A stretch of 42,750 bases of DNA from Paludibacter sp. (GTDB lineage Bacteria > Bacteroidota > Bacteroidia > Bacteroidales > Paludibacteraceae). The notes below the pieces were generated by a model. The model was not told the origin of the DNA and ran no database searches. It was given only the letters and a program-made list of their open reading frames with translations. Position 1 is the first letter of the stretch; every line of letters begins with the position of its first letter. The stretch covers positions 1 to 42,750 of the forward strand of contig JARKQF010000072.1 in assembly GCA_029973975.1 (NCBI GenBank). The letters run 5' to 3'. A program made the position numbers and the translations under genes. Of this stretch, positions 35,701 to 42,750 are shown piece by piece.

Positions 35701-36754
35701 CACCAAAACCGTCGGTAAATATCCATAAATCTCTTCTTTTATCTTCTAACAAACGATTAACCATAGTTACTCTTTCGTCAGTAGTATAACGAGAAAATAC
35801 TGCTGTTGAGGAATTGAAAAAATACAATCCGGAATAATATGTACCCACCCAGATATTACCCTGTCTATCCGGATACAATGCCCATGTTGATTTTTCATTC
35901 GTGGACCCGACTGAAAAGCTTACGGTCCTTTTTTGAATAAAATTAATAACATTTACACCATCCAGGGTAGCCATCCAGATTTGTCCGTTTCTATCTTCAC
36001 AGAAGGATCTGATAAAATTATTGGATATTTTTTGTTCATCTCTTTCTCCTGAAGAATACCTTTTTTTTATTACCCCATTTCGATCGAGAGAATAAGCCCC
36101 GTGAGAAAAAGTTCCGACCCAAAGGTAAGCTCTTGAATCGATATATAATGCAGTTATTTCACTTGGGAATGCAGCTACAGCATCAATATTTCCTTCTGTA
36201 GAAGTCCGGTATAAGGTTCCTTTTTGTGTTCCTAACCAGATCACACCTTTTTCATTTGTATGTATGTGTGAAACTTTTTCGTTTAATGGTAAGAATATCT
36301 CTTCTTGAAATACTGTATCTTTATAAATTTCAACAGTATTACCATGAGCAACAAATAAATAGTCATTAAAAATAGAGATGTGCGAGCTGTCACCGTTAAC
36401 TCTATCCTTTAGAATTATTTCTTTTTCATTGGTCTTGATATTAATTCTCAATAACGCATGGTTCATTGAGCAGTAAACAAAATCACGATTCCCTACAATC
36501 GGTTTCATTCCTAGCGGATAAGCCACCACTTCAGCCCGGTTTCCATTGAATCGGACTAATCCCGCGTTCGAATTTATCCACATTACTCCATTTTCACTCT
36601 GATAAAAGGAGGATACACTATTGTTAGCTAAAAGATCCAACTCTTTAATAACCGTAAACTGATAAGCCCCATTTTGAGAAAAAAGGTTAGCAGATAAAGC
36701 CAAAAGCACTAAGCAAATGAAATATTTTTTTAATATAGATGTGATTTCAAACAT
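32714..36754 (-). CDS. Hybrid two-component system sensor/regulator (HTCS), AraC type (1346 aa)
   Basis: Inner-membrane one-protein two-component system that controls the PUL. A signal/anchor segment (YFICLVLLALSANLF) is followed by about 14 two-component-regulator propeller repeats (VSSFYQSENGVMWINSNAGLVRF, then IWLGT, LWVGT, IWMATLDGV, IWVGTYYSG) and a Y_Y_Y domain (FYEYCLEGYETEWTRFS...LPPGKYVLKVRA) in the periplasm. A membrane helix lies at about 750-770. In the cytoplasm come HisKA (phospho-acceptor His795 in NVSHEIRTPL), the HATPase (LMNAFMHTPKGG, DTGQGIS, GSGIGLSIAK), a receiver with Asp1140 (VSDVMMPVMDG) and a C-terminal AraC helix-turn-helix (VSDIAYELGFSSLSYFGIRFKKHFGKSP). All key residues are intact. 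The ligand is probably an oligosaccharide; the paired ARTWTTGTTCA motif is its likely DNA target. Confidence 0.95.
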   Translation of the reverse strand: MFEITSILKKYFICLVLLALSANLFSQNGAYQFTVIKELDLLANNSVSSFYQSENGVMWINSNAGLVRFNGNRAEVVAYPLGMKPIVGNRDFVYCSMNHALLRINIKTNEKEIILKDRVNGDSSHISIFNDYLFVAHGNTVEIYKDTVFQEEIFLPLNEKVSHIHTNEKGVIWLGTQKGTLYRTSTEGNIDAVAAFPSEITALYIDSRAYLWVGTFSHGAYSLDRNGVIKKRYSSGERDEQKISNNFIRSFCEDRNGQIWMATLDGVNVINFIQKRTVSFSVGSTNEKSTWALYPDRQGNIWVGTYYSGLYFFNSSTAVFSRYTTDERVTMVNRLLEDKRRDLWIFTDGFGVLRQQRKGNVQLILSDIKKTKSAYYDRDKDIIWIGTYLEGLYCYSIARNKLTKVKFAVEQMNKDIVVINDIVNHERTLYLGTSNGVFAIDMDNTDKAYPVSSYRSLVHSLLIDKDSNLWITGVGVYKYNFTKRTTERVLNEMLQSFPDDVQFKGIFQDDVGRIWMSVLRYGLLMIDNNQSALYNKHNVGIGDEFISTISQTKDGVILLGTNSGFSLFFPEKRRSVAYNQSNGYPLRSTRNGYILQRANGEILVGGTTGIAMLSNNLIDVEQPKSIYFDRLRINNQNIDVLDRISVDKLSLTYTKGIELNHLQKNIAIEVASTDYSHIQHTFYEYCLEGYETEWTRFSLSSPVIYMNLPPGKYVLKVRAYSDLEMSDVKEIKLPIRALPPWYDTLLAKTGYFVLFLLFVFGVFYFFYSRILFREKLKQQEANAQAKLRFFTNVSHEIRTPLTLITGNLEMVVNNSKSRSKSLQSAFENAKKMQELVTELLDFEKQVLGYKLLSVSNKDFSEFINNIYNSFQSYAIYREINFKLEVEAENLCYYYDYTQLQKVFFNLLMNAFMHTPKGGSIFVRVNLEDVDIAVNKPKPDLIWPKLTSLFYKVRKKSCVRMLTVRVTDTGQGISSKIIDQIFDPFYQDSTNFSHDKYNKGSGIGLSIAKNIIEQHHGLIRAESKQGEGTVFMVALPIDKYWFKNDSRINEEIQNDSTPLNSSLNVEFDDSIDDELPAGEQTVVESGVKAEKKSILIVEDDPELQNLLFSVFSPVFNVLKSSNGLDAFALAEEQQPDIIVSDVMMPVMDGLELCSKIKGTLETSHIPVVLLTARSTEDQNIEGICAGADDYIIKPFSIEILIAKCNALLRNRDALIHKYRHSISTSADTIASSTQDTLFLQKLVSVIEENINDEKLGVPFLCAEMAMSKTLLSNKIKKITKQSPAEFIQTLKMKRAAWMILNEPQKSVSDIAYELGFSSLSYFGIRFKKHFGKSPTDLKNDCSNINIT

Positions 36755-36861
36755 ATTAGATGTTATCTTAAAAACTATATAATGACAAATCCGGCTAATA
36801 CCCTGTAATTTATAGAATCATTACGCAATTTTGGTACTTTATCAAGGGTGCATACAAGTTA

Positions 36862-36889
36862 CAAATATAATAACATTATTCAGAACAAA
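36862..36889 (-). promoter_or_regulatory. Promoter candidate for the HTCS gene
   Basis: On the minus strand TATATTTG (36862-36869) matches the -7 element and TTTG (36886-36889) the -33 element, with a short 16-base spacer. The HTCS start codon is 107 bases downstream. Confidence 0.4.
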
Positions 36890-36904
36890 CACTGTTTTAC
36901 ATTC

Positions 36905-36953
36905 AGATTAATAACAAACAACAGCAGGCCGCCATCTCCGACAACCTGCTGTT
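36905..36953 (-). terminator. Terminator of the EF-G paralogue gene
   Basis: AACAGCAGG (36920-36928) and CCTGCTGTT (36945-36953) form a perfect 9-bp stem with a 16-base loop. On the minus strand it follows the EF-G stop by 32 bases and is trailed by GTTTGTTATT. On the plus strand a run of nine T follows the stem, so the hairpin could also stop plus-strand RNA. Confidence 0.65.
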
Positions 36954-36985
36954 TTTTTTTGATTCTGAACCACAAAATAATAAAT

Positions 36986-39145
36986 CTATTCTTCCTCTTT
37001 CTTCGATGCTTCGTATTCTTTCAGCAACTTATCCTGAATATCCATCGGAACGAGTTCATAGCTGGCAAATTTCATGCTGAAAGAAGCACGACCACCGGTC
37101 AGTGAACTCAAAGAGGTAGAATAATTACCCAATTCTTTCAAAGGTACTTTGGCGGAAAGCTTTTCAAATCCTTTCTCACTTTCCATACCCATGATTACAC
37201 CGCGACGACCTTGCATGTCGCTCATCACATCTCCCAACCGGTCGGATGGAGCATGTACCACCACATCATATATCGGTTCCAGCAATTTCGGACCCGCTTC
37301 TTTAAAAGCCTGAGCAAAAGCATTTCTACCTGCCAGACGGAACGAAATTTCATTTGAATCCACCGGGTGCATCTTTCCATCGTACACGATCACACGAACA
37401 TCACGGGCATACGAACCGGTCAGCGGCCCCTGCTCCATGCGGTCCATTACCCCTTTCAGTATGGCCGGCAAGAAACGGGCATCAATAGAACCACCTACGA
37501 TTGAATTGATAAACACCACCTTACCTCCCCATTCAAGTTTTATCTCCTGGGTATCACGCACAGAAATTTTATATTCCTGTCCGCCGAAACGATAAGTTTC
37601 GGGTGTTGGCATCCCTTCAAAATAAGGTTCAATGATCATGTGTACCTCGCCAAACTGTCCGGCGCCCCCAGACTGCTTCTTATGGCGGTAATCGGCACGG
37701 GCCATTTTGGTAATGGTTTCCCTGTACGGAATTTTGGGTTCTTTGAATTCAATGGCTATTTTATCATTGTTTTCAATTCTCCATTTTAACGTACGCAGGT
37801 GAAATTCTCCTTGTCCGTGCACAATAGTTTGTTTGAGCTCTTTCGATTGCTCTACAATCCAGGTCGGATCTTCTTCTCGCATGCGGGTCAGAATTTCACT
37901 CAGTTTTTCTTCATCTGATTCAGAAACTGCTCTAATAGCACGGCGATACTTGGGAGCCGGAAAATCAATGTCTTTGAAATCGTATTCGCAACCTTTGGCA
38001 TTCAAGGTGTTACCTGTACGGGTATCTTTCAGCTTCACCGTAGCGCCGATATCACCGGCAACCAGCATATCGACATTCGTACGAATCTGTCCGGCAACAG
38101 CAAACAACTGACTCAACCGCTCTTTCGAACCACGATTGATGTTCAACAAATCATCACCCGCTTTCAGCGTACCACTCATTACCTTAAAATAGGAAACTTC
38201 ACCGATGTGTGGTTCCACACTGGTTTTGAAAACATATATACTGGTCGGTGCGGCCGGATCAGCAGTAACCTCTTCACCGTTTTTGGTCTGCGGTTTTACA
38301 GTTACATTTACATTGGGCACCACATTCCCGAGGAACTCCATCAAGCGGCGAATGGCCATGTCTTTCTGAGCACATACACAGAACACGGGGAACATGTCGC
38401 GATGCAATAATCCGGCACGGATACCTACACGCATTTCTTCTTCATCCAATGACCCCTGATCGAAGAATTTTTCCATCAACGCTTCATCGTGTTCGGCAGC
38501 AGCTTCTACCAGGGCATTGTGTAATTCCTGCGCTTTATCCATTTCTTCAGCAGGAATATCTAAAATCTCAGGAACACCACCTTCGGGCTTCCATTTGTAT
38601 AATTTCATTTTCAGGACGTCAACAAGGGCGTTGAACTGTGGACCCACATTCACCGGATACTGAACCGGAACTACTTTACTCCCGTAATTTTCCTTTAACT
38701 GTTCCAGGGTACGGTCGAAATCAGCTTTCTCCTGATCTAGCTGATTTACAACAAAAATAACCGGTTTGTGAAATTTATCCGTGTAGCGGAAGTGGTTGTT
38801 GGTGCCGACTTCAACTCCGTACTGAGCGTTGAGCAAGATGAGTGCGGTATCGGTCACGTTGAGGGAGGTAACTACTCCACCGATAAAGTCATCCGAACCC
38901 GGACAATCGATGAAGTTTAATTTTTTTTCAAGCCATTCCGTTTGTGCAATCGTAGAAAAAACGGAATAACCATAGTCCTTTTCAACAGGAAAATAATCGG
39001 AAACTGTGTTCTGTGCGTCTACAGAACCTCTGCGTTTTATAACACCACTCTCGTAAAGCATCGCTTCTACAAGAGTGGTTTTCCCAGTGCCGGAACTTCC
39101 CAGGATTGAGATGTTCTTAATAGCATTTGATTGATATACTTTCAT
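36986..39145 (-). CDS. Elongation factor G paralogue, EF-G2 type (719 aa)
   Basis: Translation-factor GTPase homologous to EF-G along its whole length. The G1 P-loop is GSSGTGKTTL (16-25). G3 is DCPGSDDF (80-87), where canonical EF-G has DTPGHVDF: the catalytic histidine is Ser84. G4 is NQLD in place of NKxD. Domain II (about 300-400), domain IV (RHKKQSGGAGQFGEVHMIIEP) and domain V (GRRGVIMGMESEKGFEKLSAKVPLKELGNYSTSLSSLTGGRASFSMKF) are complete. The sequence closely resembles what I recall of Bacteroides thetaiotaomicron EF-G2, reported to support translocation without GTP hydrolysis and to aid gut colonisation under starvation. This gene is probably its orthologue and not the main fusA. Monocistronic, with a terminator downstream. 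Confidence 0.92.
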   Translation of the reverse strand: MKVYQSNAIKNISILGSSGTGKTTLVEAMLYESGVIKRRGSVDAQNTVSDYFPVEKDYGYSVFSTIAQTEWLEKKLNFIDCPGSDDFIGGVVTSLNVTDTALILLNAQYGVEVGTNNHFRYTDKFHKPVIFVVNQLDQEKADFDRTLEQLKENYGSKVVPVQYPVNVGPQFNALVDVLKMKLYKWKPEGGVPEILDIPAEEMDKAQELHNALVEAAAEHDEALMEKFFDQGSLDEEEMRVGIRAGLLHRDMFPVFCVCAQKDMAIRRLMEFLGNVVPNVNVTVKPQTKNGEEVTADPAAPTSIYVFKTSVEPHIGEVSYFKVMSGTLKAGDDLLNINRGSKERLSQLFAVAGQIRTNVDMLVAGDIGATVKLKDTRTGNTLNAKGCEYDFKDIDFPAPKYRRAIRAVSESDEEKLSEILTRMREEDPTWIVEQSKELKQTIVHGQGEFHLRTLKWRIENNDKIAIEFKEPKIPYRETITKMARADYRHKKQSGGAGQFGEVHMIIEPYFEGMPTPETYRFGGQEYKISVRDTQEIKLEWGGKVVFINSIVGGSIDARFLPAILKGVMDRMEQGPLTGSYARDVRVIVYDGKMHPVDSNEISFRLAGRNAFAQAFKEAGPKLLEPIYDVVVHAPSDRLGDVMSDMQGRRGVIMGMESEKGFEKLSAKVPLKELGNYSTSLSSLTGGRASFSMKFASYELVPMDIQDKLLKEYEASKKEEE

Positions 39146-39286
39146 ACATACTAAAATTAAGAAGATTAATATTTAAGTCTGTTTTTAGGAGCGGCAATGT
39201 ATGAAATCTACCTGAAATTTAAATTGGTAAATGTATGTTTTACAACATTATTTTTATTTGGCGGGTTAAATTACGTTAATGCACAC

Positions 39287-39326
39287 GCCCTGAAAGGGCA
39301 AAATAATTTTCAACTCCTGATTCGCA
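39287..39326. repeat. Short dispersed repeat fragment
   Basis: GCCC and GGGC (39287-39299) make a small hairpin in CGCCCTGAAAGGGCA. Directly after it, 39305-39326 repeats the right part of the inverted-repeat region of 10.8-11.1 kb (AATTTTCAACTCCTGATTCG; one base differs from 11122-11141). It lies just behind the stop of the PAP2 gene. Confidence 0.55.
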
Positions 39327-39330
39327 TAAT

Positions 39331-39963
39331 CTATTCTTTCCGAATAATCTTAAAACCTTTGATGTCGTAATTATTCCAAATCCATTCATTGAGTTTGTAG
39401 CTCAGAAAAGCACTTCCGGCACCAAGGGCAGCACCGGCCAAGACATCCGTAGGATAATGCATACCGAGGTGCATACGCGAGAGACCGACGGATGTTGCCC
39501 AAACATAGGCAGGAACAACCACATACCATTCGGGATATTTCAAACTCAGGGCAGTAGCCGTGGCGAAACAGCCGGAAGTATGACCAGAGGGCATCGCGTA
39601 ATCGGTCTTGAGTTTATACATCGTAATATCATCCGGATAGGTATATCCCGGTCGTTCCCGTTGAATGCTTCGCTTCAGAACTTCTGTCATGCCCAGATTA
39701 ATGCCCGAAGCCAAGGCAATACCAACAGCATCTTTGATTAAATTCTTATCCTGATTAATCAAACCGTAACCTCCTATTACAACAGGCACTGCCAGATTAA
39801 GCGGCACAGCTGTTTCAGACAGAAAAACAGATACTGGCTTCAATCCCGGAGCTGCATGGTGTACTCTTTTCAGTAAATTGATATCGGCATTTTGTGCCGA
39901 CAGTTCCTGACTGAAAACAAAATAATTGCTTAAAAGCAGAATAATTATCGTAAATTTGCGCAT
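39331..39963 (-). CDS. PAP2-family phosphatase (210 aa)
   Basis: Membrane or periplasmic phosphatase of the type 2 phosphatidic acid family, with substrates such as undecaprenyl pyrophosphate or lipid phosphates. All three signature parts are present: KRSIQRERP, PSGHTSG with the catalytic-site histidine, and SRMHLGMHYPTD with the nucleophile histidine. The open frame reaches 40035, but the ATG at 39963 is chosen because it begins the signal peptide MRKFTIIILLLSNYFVFSQ and because a full promoter lies between 39980 and 40013, inside the longer frame. With this start the protein has one N-terminal signal segment and only moderately hydrophobic helices, like periplasmic PAP2 enzymes. Monocistronic. 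Confidence 0.9.
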   Translation of the reverse strand: MRKFTIIILLLSNYFVFSQELSAQNADINLLKRVHHAAPGLKPVSVFLSETAVPLNLAVPVVIGGYGLINQDKNLIKDAVGIALASGINLGMTEVLKRSIQRERPGYTYPDDITMYKLKTDYAMPSGHTSGCFATATALSLKYPEWYVVVPAYVWATSVGLSRMHLGMHYPTDVLAGAALGAGSAFLSYKLNEWIWNNYDIKGFKIIRKE

Positions 39964-39979
39964 TGTATTCGATTTGTGA

Positions 39980-40013
39980 CAAAAGTAATAAATAAACATT
40001 AATGTCTGACAAA
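39980..40013 (-). promoter_or_regulatory. Promoter of the PAP2 phosphatase gene
   Basis: On the minus strand TACTTTTG (39980-39987) is the -7 element and TTTG (40010-40013) the -33 element, 22 bases apart. The -7 box ends 16 bases before the ATG at 39963. This position rules out the longer start at 40035. Confidence 0.7.
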
Positions 40014-40023
40014 CCTTTTCACA

Positions 40024-40080
40024 TAGATTTCTCACTGCGTTCGAAATAAATCGTTGTCATTCTGAGCGAAGCAAAGAGTA
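40024..40080. repeat. Imperfect palindromic repeat between divergent promoters
   Basis: TAGATTTCTCACTGCGTTCG (from 40024) and GTCATTCTGAGCGAAGCAAAG (40056-40076) are imperfect inverted arms. They resemble degraded versions of the arms found at 10911-10941 and 11093-11123. The element sits between the promoters of the PAP2 gene and the NadR-like gene. Confidence 0.5.
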
Positions 40081-40085
40081 TAATG

Positions 40086-40093
40086 TATATTTG
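40086..40093 (+). promoter_or_regulatory. -7 promoter element of the NadR-like gene
   Basis: TATATTTG matches TAnnTTTG, 21 bases before the ATG at 40115. No well-placed TTTG -33 element is seen. An alternative TTG start at 40091 would lie inside this box and is therefore unlikely. Confidence 0.45.
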
Positions 40094-40114
40094 TCAGACG
40101 ACATTAATTATAAA

Positions 40115-40648
40115 ATGTATAAAATAGCGGTAGTCGGACCGGAATCAACGGGAAAGTCTGTTTTGGCATCAGAATTAGCCGCACATTACGGTTCCCCCTG
40201 GGTGCCGGAATACGCCCGGACCTATGTTGAACAACTATCGGAACCTTATAATTTTGATGACATTTGTCACATTGCACACAAACAGATTGAGCAGGAAATC
40301 GCTTTCGAAGGAAACAATCCGGCTCCTTTTGTATTTTTTGATACGGATCTGATCATTACAAAAGTCTGGTTTTCCTATTGCTATCAGCAGGTTCCTGCTT
40401 TTGTAGAAGACCGGCTGCAAACCGGATTTTTTGATTTATATTTGCTGTGCGAACCTGATTTACCCTGGGAACCCGATCCGGTACGGGAACACGGCCATGA
40501 TCGTGGTTTTTTCTTCGACTGGTACAAAACGGAGATTGAGAAACTGGGAAAACCATATTTACGCATCAGCGGAACCGGCAAAGATCGTATCCGGCAGGCA
40601 ATTAAAAAGATTGATTATTTCATAAGCAACACACAAACAGGCAGATAA
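40115..40648 (+). CDS. NadR-like AAA ATPase/kinase (177 aa)
   Basis: Cytoplasmic P-loop protein like the kinase domain of NadR, which phosphorylates nicotinamide riboside to NMN in NAD salvage. Walker A is VVGPESTGKSVLASEL (about residues 7-22). PEYARTYVE (about 32-40) is the strongly conserved NadR/AAA_28 motif. FVFFDTDLIITKVW (about 71-84) contains the Walker-B-like acidic residues, and DRGFFFDWYKTEI follows. The adenylyltransferase and HTH domains of full NadR are absent, as in many Bacteroidetes proteins. The ATG at 40115 is used: the frame is open to a TTG at 40091, but that lies in the promoter. cysE follows 12 bases later, so the two are co-transcribed. Confidence 0.82.
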   Translation: MYKIAVVGPESTGKSVLASELAAHYGSPWVPEYARTYVEQLSEPYNFDDICHIAHKQIEQEIAFEGNNPAPFVFFDTDLIITKVWFSYCYQQVPAFVEDRLQTGFFDLYLLCEPDLPWEPDPVREHGHDRGFFFDWYKTEIEKLGKPYLRISGTGKDRIRQAIKKIDYFISNTQTGR

Positions 40649-40660
40649 CCTGATAACATT

Positions 40661-41536
40661 ATGAACTCAAAAGAAACACTCGAAGCCATCAAAAAACTGG
40701 CTGATACCGGCAATATCCGGGAGGTTTGTCACAAACAGACACACAACAACCCCATGCCTTCAGTCGAAGTGCTGAAAGAAATTGTCATGCTGATCCGTTC
40801 GGTTCTTTTTCCGGGCTATTTCGGAGACGCCGGAGTCAACTCTAAAACGATGCTATACCACATCGGGGTCAACGTTGACAAATTACAGTTGTTACTACAG
40901 CTTCAAATCAAGGCTGGCTTATGCTTTGACTCCAGATCCGAAGAACAAATATGTGCTGAAATTGAACGTATTGCGGAGGAAAAAACGATTGAGTTTATAT
41001 CTCAGCTACCCGAGATCCGTGAAAAACTGTATACAGATATCATTGCTGCCTACAACGGCGACCCGGCTGCCAAAAGTTTTGGTGAAGTTATTTTCTGCTA
41101 TCCCGGTATCCGAGCTATCAGCAGTTACCGGATTGCCAATGCCCTGTTGCGTTTAGGAGTCCCCCTAATTCCCCGTATCATCAGCGAGATGGCACATTCG
41201 GAAACAGGCATCGATATCCACCCGGGTGCAACTATTGGCGAATACTTCACTATAGATCATGGAACCGGCGTAGTGATTGGAGAAACATCCAAAATCGGTA
41301 AAAATGTAAAAATGTATCAGGGAGTAACCCTTGGTGCCAGGAGCTTTCCGTTGGATGAAAAGGGCAACCCCATCAAGGGTATAGATCGTCATCCGAAAAT
41401 AGGAGACAATGTTATCATCTATTCCAATTCAACCATCCTGGGCAACATTACTGTTGGTGATGGCGCTATAATCGGGGGTAATATCTGGGTAGATCAGGAT
41501 GTTAAACCCGGAGCAAAATTGGTGCAGAAGAAATAA
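40661..41536 (+). CDS. cysE: Serine O-acetyltransferase (291 aa)
   Basis: Makes O-acetylserine from serine and acetyl-CoA, the first step of cysteine synthesis. An N-terminal helical domain (about 1-165) is of the longer EpsC-like type. The left-handed beta-helix of hexapeptide repeats begins at about 180: IDIHPGATIGEYFTIDHGTGVVIGETSKIGKNVKMYQGVTLGA. It contains the catalytic HPG and DHGTG histidines, and continues with RHPKIGDNVIIYSNSTILGNITVGDGAIIGGN. The C-terminal tail is short (DVKPGAKLVQKK) and lacks the usual Ile-ending peptide that binds cysteine synthase, so complex formation with CysK is doubtful. 12 bases after the NadR-like gene. Confidence 0.93.
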   Translation: MNSKETLEAIKKLADTGNIREVCHKQTHNNPMPSVEVLKEIVMLIRSVLFPGYFGDAGVNSKTMLYHIGVNVDKLQLLLQLQIKAGLCFDSRSEEQICAEIERIAEEKTIEFISQLPEIREKLYTDIIAAYNGDPAAKSFGEVIFCYPGIRAISSYRIANALLRLGVPLIPRIISEMAHSETGIDIHPGATIGEYFTIDHGTGVVIGETSKIGKNVKMYQGVTLGARSFPLDEKGNPIKGIDRHPKIGDNVIIYSNSTILGNITVGDGAIIGGNIWVDQDVKPGAKLVQKK

Positions 41537-41541
41537 TAACC

Positions 41542-41594
41542 GTCTACAGACTACAGTCAACAGACAGTAGACTGTAGACTGTAGACAGTAGACA
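41542..41594. repeat. Hairpin and tandem 7-base repeat between cysE and the RNA methyltransferase gene
   Basis: Four tandem 7-mers, GTAGACT twice and GTAGACA twice, fill 41567-41594. GTCTACAGACTACAGTC (41542-41558) pairs with 41570-41586 with one mismatch, giving a 17-bp stem with an 11-base loop. The block ends 4 bases before the next start codon. It may end the cysE transcript or influence translation of the next gene, and tandem copies could vary in number. Confidence 0.65.
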
Positions 41595-41598
41595 AAAA

Positions 41599-42750
41599 AT
41601 GAATAACGAACAACAATATATCGCCAAAACCCTCAAAGGTCTGGAAGAAATTCTGGCAACCGAACTAATTGCGCTGGGGGCAGATAATGTCGAAATACAA
41701 CGCCGTGCCGTGGCATTTACTGGCAACAAAGCTTTGTTGTACAAAGCCAACCTGCATTTACGCACCGCATTGCGCATCCTGAAACCCATCGCTTCTTTCA
41801 ATGCAAGTAAACCCGATGAAATTTACGCGGAAGTGAAGAAAATCAACTGGGAAGAATTCATGGATCTCAATACCACATTCGCCATCGACTCTACAGTTTA
41901 TTCTGAAGAAATTACGCATTCCAAATTTGTGGCCTACCGGGTAAAAGATGGTATTGTGGACTGGTTCAGGGAAAAATACGACAAGCGTCCGTCGGTAAAA
42001 TTAGACAACCCGCAACTGCGCTTCAACGTGCATCTTTCGCATAACAACTGCACTATTCTACTCGACAGTTCAGGAGAGTCGTTGCATAAACGCGGCTATC
42101 GCGCCAATCAGACTGAAGCTCCCATCAGTGAAGTGCTGGCAGCCGGCATGCTGCTCATGGCCGGATGGAACGGACAATGTAACTTCATCGACCCTTTCTG
42201 TGGTTCAGGGACATTTCTGATAGAAGCTGCTCTGATAGCACTGAACATTCCACCGGGTTTGTATCGTCCGTCTTTCGGTTTCGAAAAATGGAAGGATTTC
42301 GATCAAGATTTATTCGACGAGATTTATCAGGACGACAGCGGAGAACGTGAATTCAAATATAAGATATACGGATCGGATATTTCCCGCAGGGCTTTACAAA
42401 TTGCCGAAGAAAATGTAAAAAGCGCCGGGTTGAACAAGTACATTCTGTTACAGACAAAATCCGTCAGCGAACTGGAAGCTCCTGAAGGAGATAATCTGAT
42501 CGTAACAAATCCACCTTACGGCGAACGTCTGAACCCAGATGACATTGCCGAAGTGTACAGCACATTAGGCTCTGTTTTGAAGCATCGTTTTCCCGGCACA
42601 TCGGCCTGGGTCATTAGTTCGCAGGAAAGTTTACTCGACCAAATCGGACTGAAACCTTCAAAAAAAATCAGATTGCTGAACGGAGCATTGGACTGTCAGT
42701 TCAATCGTTACGATATTTTTGCCGGAAAACGGAAAGAGTTTTTATCGAAA
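41599..42750 (+). CDS. rlmL: THUMP-domain 23S rRNA (guanine-N2) methyltransferase, RlmL type, 5' part
   Basis: First 384 codons of a gene that runs past the window end without a stop. The N-terminus (YIAKTLKGLEEILATELIALG) starts a ferredoxin-like/THUMP domain (to about 160) that binds RNA. LHKRGYRANQTEAPISEVLAAGML follows, a family signature. The catalytic domain has FIDPFCGSGTFLIEAALIA (SAM-binding motif I, about 195-213), GSDISRRALQIAEENVKSAG (acidic loop) and the N2-guanine methyltransferase motif TNPPYGERL (about 306-314). It methylates G2445 of 23S rRNA by family inference. Whether the C-terminal RlmK half of E. coli RlmKL is fused cannot be seen; Bacteroidetes proteins usually end near here. 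Start chosen at the ATG at 41599, just after the 7-mer repeats. Confidence 0.9.
   Translation, partial: MNNEQQYIAKTLKGLEEILATELIALGADNVEIQRRAVAFTGNKALLYKANLHLRTALRILKPIASFNASKPDEIYAEVKKINWEEFMDLNTTFAIDSTVYSEEITHSKFVAYRVKDGIVDWFREKYDKRPSVKLDNPQLRFNVHLSHNNCTILLDSSGESLHKRGYRANQTEAPISEVLAAGMLLMAGWNGQCNFIDPFCGSGTFLIEAALIALNIPPGLYRPSFGFEKWKDFDQDLFDEIYQDDSGEREFKYKIYGSDISRRALQIAEENVKSAGLNKYILLQTKSVSELEAPEGDNLIVTNPPYGERLNPDDIAEVYSTLGSVLKHRFPGTSAWVISSQESLLDQIGLKPSKKIRLLNGALDCQFNRYDIFAGKRKEFLSK

Noticed and set aside
39964-40035. Longer N-terminus for the PAP2 phosphatase
   Set aside because: It would put 24 polar and cysteine-rich residues before the signal peptide and includes the -33/-7 promoter elements.
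41567-41594. CRISPR-like repeat
   Set aside because: The units are 7 bases and directly adjacent without spacers; no cas genes are present.

Overview
The window is a piece of a Bacteroidota chromosome, most likely order Bacteroidales. The evidence is a SusC/SusD pair, a hybrid two-component regulator, Type IX secretion (T9SS) C-terminal sorting domains, promoters of the TTTG...TAnnTTTG type, A-rich leaders without clear Shine-Dalgarno sites, and housekeeping proteins of Bacteroidales type. The species cannot be named from the sequence; a Dysgonomonadaceae/Paludibacteraceae-like source is only a guess.

Left flank (1-11.9 kb): the 3' part of rsmD, an unknown lipoprotein, tRNA-Pro(CGG), a HAD phosphatase, a phosphate-selective-type porin, and hisD-hisC without hisG or hisB. 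On the minus strand follow a prolyl-oligopeptidase-family lipoprotein, an ECF sigma factor, a membrane protein joining an anti-sigma-like N-terminus to an outer-membrane-barrel-like C-terminus, and an LVIVD-repeat lipoprotein. A 440-base non-coding region with a large inverted repeat and a small SAM methyltransferase close this flank.

Centre (11.9-36.8 kb): one polysaccharide utilisation locus (PUL), entirely on the minus strand. In transcription order it has an AraC-type hybrid two-component system (HTCS), a GH28/GH49-like beta-helix protein, SusC, SusD, two paralogous secreted beta-helix proteins with a weak GH110-like layout, a clan GH-A lipoprotein, a GH3 enzyme, two paralogous T9SS-exported beta-helix proteins, and a GH109-like Gfo/Idh/MocA protein. 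Expected flow: T9SS-exported and surface proteins bind or cut the glycan, SusCD imports oligosaccharides, periplasmic GH28-like, beta-helix, GH-A and GH3 enzymes finish degradation, and the HTCS senses a product. The substrate cannot be assigned; no sulfatase is present.

The strongest new signal is an 11-bp motif (consensus ARTWTTGTTCA) that occurs twice, with exactly 22-bp spacing, upstream of susC and again upstream of the first T9SS beta-helix gene. It is a good candidate for the HTCS operator and would link the two halves of the locus into one regulon. Hairpin terminators at 30.88, 15.0 and 11.85 kb divide the locus into transcription units.

Right flank (36.9-42.75 kb): an EF-G paralogue in which the catalytic switch-II histidine is replaced by serine (EF-G2 type), a PAP2 phosphatase, a NadR-like ATPase, serine acetyltransferase, and the 5' part of an RlmL-type 23S rRNA methyltransferase that runs off the window. 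Several short palindromic repeats lie between these genes.
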